Shown here in pieces: positions 63,516 through 64,000 of a stretch of DNA of 64,000 nucleotides; position 1 is the stretch's first letter, and every line of letters starts with the position of its first letter. Under the pieces are notes generated by a model. That model saw only the letters and a list, made by a program, of their open reading frames with translations. It was not told where the DNA came from and ran no database searches. The position numbers were made by a program, and so were the translations under genes. Source of the DNA: Pseudomonas fulva (GTDB lineage Bacteria; Pseudomonadota; Gammaproteobacteria; Pseudomonadales; Pseudomonadaceae); the NCBI RefSeq assembly GCF_015680705.1, contig NZ_JADNYP010000010.1:62001-126000 (forward strand). Direction: 5' to 3'.

Positions 63516-64000
63516 CTAGTGGGAACGCTCGCCACTGGGCACCGGTCGCGCACGTGCGTGATGACGGACCCGGCCGGTCGCCAGCAAGGTCAGCGCGAGC
63601 GCAGCCAGCATGAGCGCGGACAGCCATTGGGGATGCTCGCCGACCCAGTAAAGTGTCAAGCCCACCACCGGCAATACGGCTTGGTTCAACAGCACCATCA
63701 CCGAAGACACGCTTGCCAGACGCTCCACCGGGACGACACGAATCCGAAGGCTGCGACAAAAATTGATCATGAAGACCTTACCGCCGATGTTCAGGGCATA
63801 GAGCGCGAGAAAGCCAAGCAGGTAGGCCTGGACAAAGACCATGAGCGTGCCTGCCAAGGCCGTGACCCCTGCGGCCACCGTGAACAGTCGCAGAGGCGGC
63901 ATGACCAAAGACAGCCTGGGATAGAGCAACGTGGCAGCCACGCCACAGATGCCTGCGCAGATATCCACGAAGGCAAAATAGTGGACGGGCAGCTGCATCA
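63516..64000 (-). CDS. Multispanning membrane protein, partial (MFS-like)
   Basis: The C-terminal part of a membrane protein that continues past the window edge. It has at least five hydrophobic helices (FAFVDICAGICGVAATLL; LFTVAAGVTALAGTLMV; AYLLGFLALYALNIGG; SVMVLLNQAVLPVVGLTLY; ALMLAALALTLLA). The pattern and the RHHARARPVPSGERSH tail fit an MFS permease with 12 helices, but substrate and start lie outside. It is on the same strand as glyA, ending 145 bp upstream of it. Confidence 0.75.
   Translation of the reverse strand, partial: MQLPVHYFAFVDICAGICGVAATLLYPRLSLVMPPLRLFTVAAGVTALAGTLMVFVQAYLLGFLALYALNIGGKVFMINFCRSLRIRVVPVERLASVSSVMVLLNQAVLPVVGLTLYWVGEHPQWLSALMLAALALTLLATGRVRHHARARPVPSGERSH

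Noticed and set aside
1..64000. CRISPR arrays, tRNA, rRNA, insertion sequences, integrase or attachment sites
   Set aside because: I looked for regular direct repeats, tRNA-like cloverleaf ends, transposase motifs and flanking duplications and saw none.

Overview
The window is one continuous piece of a high-GC Pseudomonas chromosome. It is most likely from the P. putida / P. entomophila group. This is inferred from the order of familiar genes (pqq, bioBFHCD, waa core, glnE/aceEF, glyA-soxBDAG-purU/fdhA), from protein lengths and motifs, and from a putida-type REP/BIME element. No database search was possible. Nearly all of it is housekeeping or metabolic core. The accessory material is a lyase/lectin-fold gene at 5.3 kb, a 999-residue toxin-like gene at 27.4 kb, and an AT-richer orphan-RHS patch at 52-54 kb.

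Layout, left to right. 0.2-5.2 kb: pqqABCDE and an S9 peptidase on the + strand, with a hairpin/T-tract between pqqA and pqqB and a palindrome upstream of pqqA. 5.3-6.1 kb: unknown concanavalin-like protein. 6.2-8.9 kb: Pmp3-like peptide, a class III aminotransferase and a divergent LysR regulator. 9.2-13.0 kb: two tandem FadE-type acyl-CoA dehydrogenases with a perfect PsrA-type box upstream. 13.1-17.6 kb: the biotin operon bioBFHCD, and divergent comF with a BirA-type operator inside the start of comF. 18.5-24.0 kb: ModE-like regulator, srkA, rarD, malate synthase G. 24.0-27.4 kb: a receiver-only response regulator facing a cNMP/CBS/nucleotidyltransferase protein and a DnaQ-like exonuclease. 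27.4-30.4 kb: the toxin-like gene.

30.4-37.4 kb: a translationally coupled minus-strand LPS core operon (waaF, waaC, waaG, waaP and three more sugar-kinase-like proteins). 37.6-45.3 kb: glnE, divergent from aceE-aceF, with two copies of a 15-bp palindrome between them. 45.5-51.4 kb: a GGDEF/EAL protein with a degenerate GGDEF motif, msrA, a glutathione transferase gene broken by one in-frame TGA, a retropepsin-like periplasmic protein and an acyltransferase. 51.4-54.0 kb: DUF2780-type protein, an orphan RHS protein and an RHS relic with a frameshift. 54.0-63.4 kb: fdhA, a BIME, then purU-soxG-soxA-soxD-soxB-glyA, read right to left. At the edge is the C-terminal part of a multispanning membrane protein.

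The last block forms one pathway. Sarcosine oxidase makes glycine and one-carbon units from sarcosine, GlyA joins them to serine, PurU releases formate from 10-formyl-THF, and FdhA oxidises free formaldehyde. The most useful unexplained signals are regulatory (BirA, PsrA, aceE operators, pqq leader) plus the toxin-like gene and the RHS patch. I found no CRISPR array, tRNA, rRNA, insertion sequence or complete prophage.
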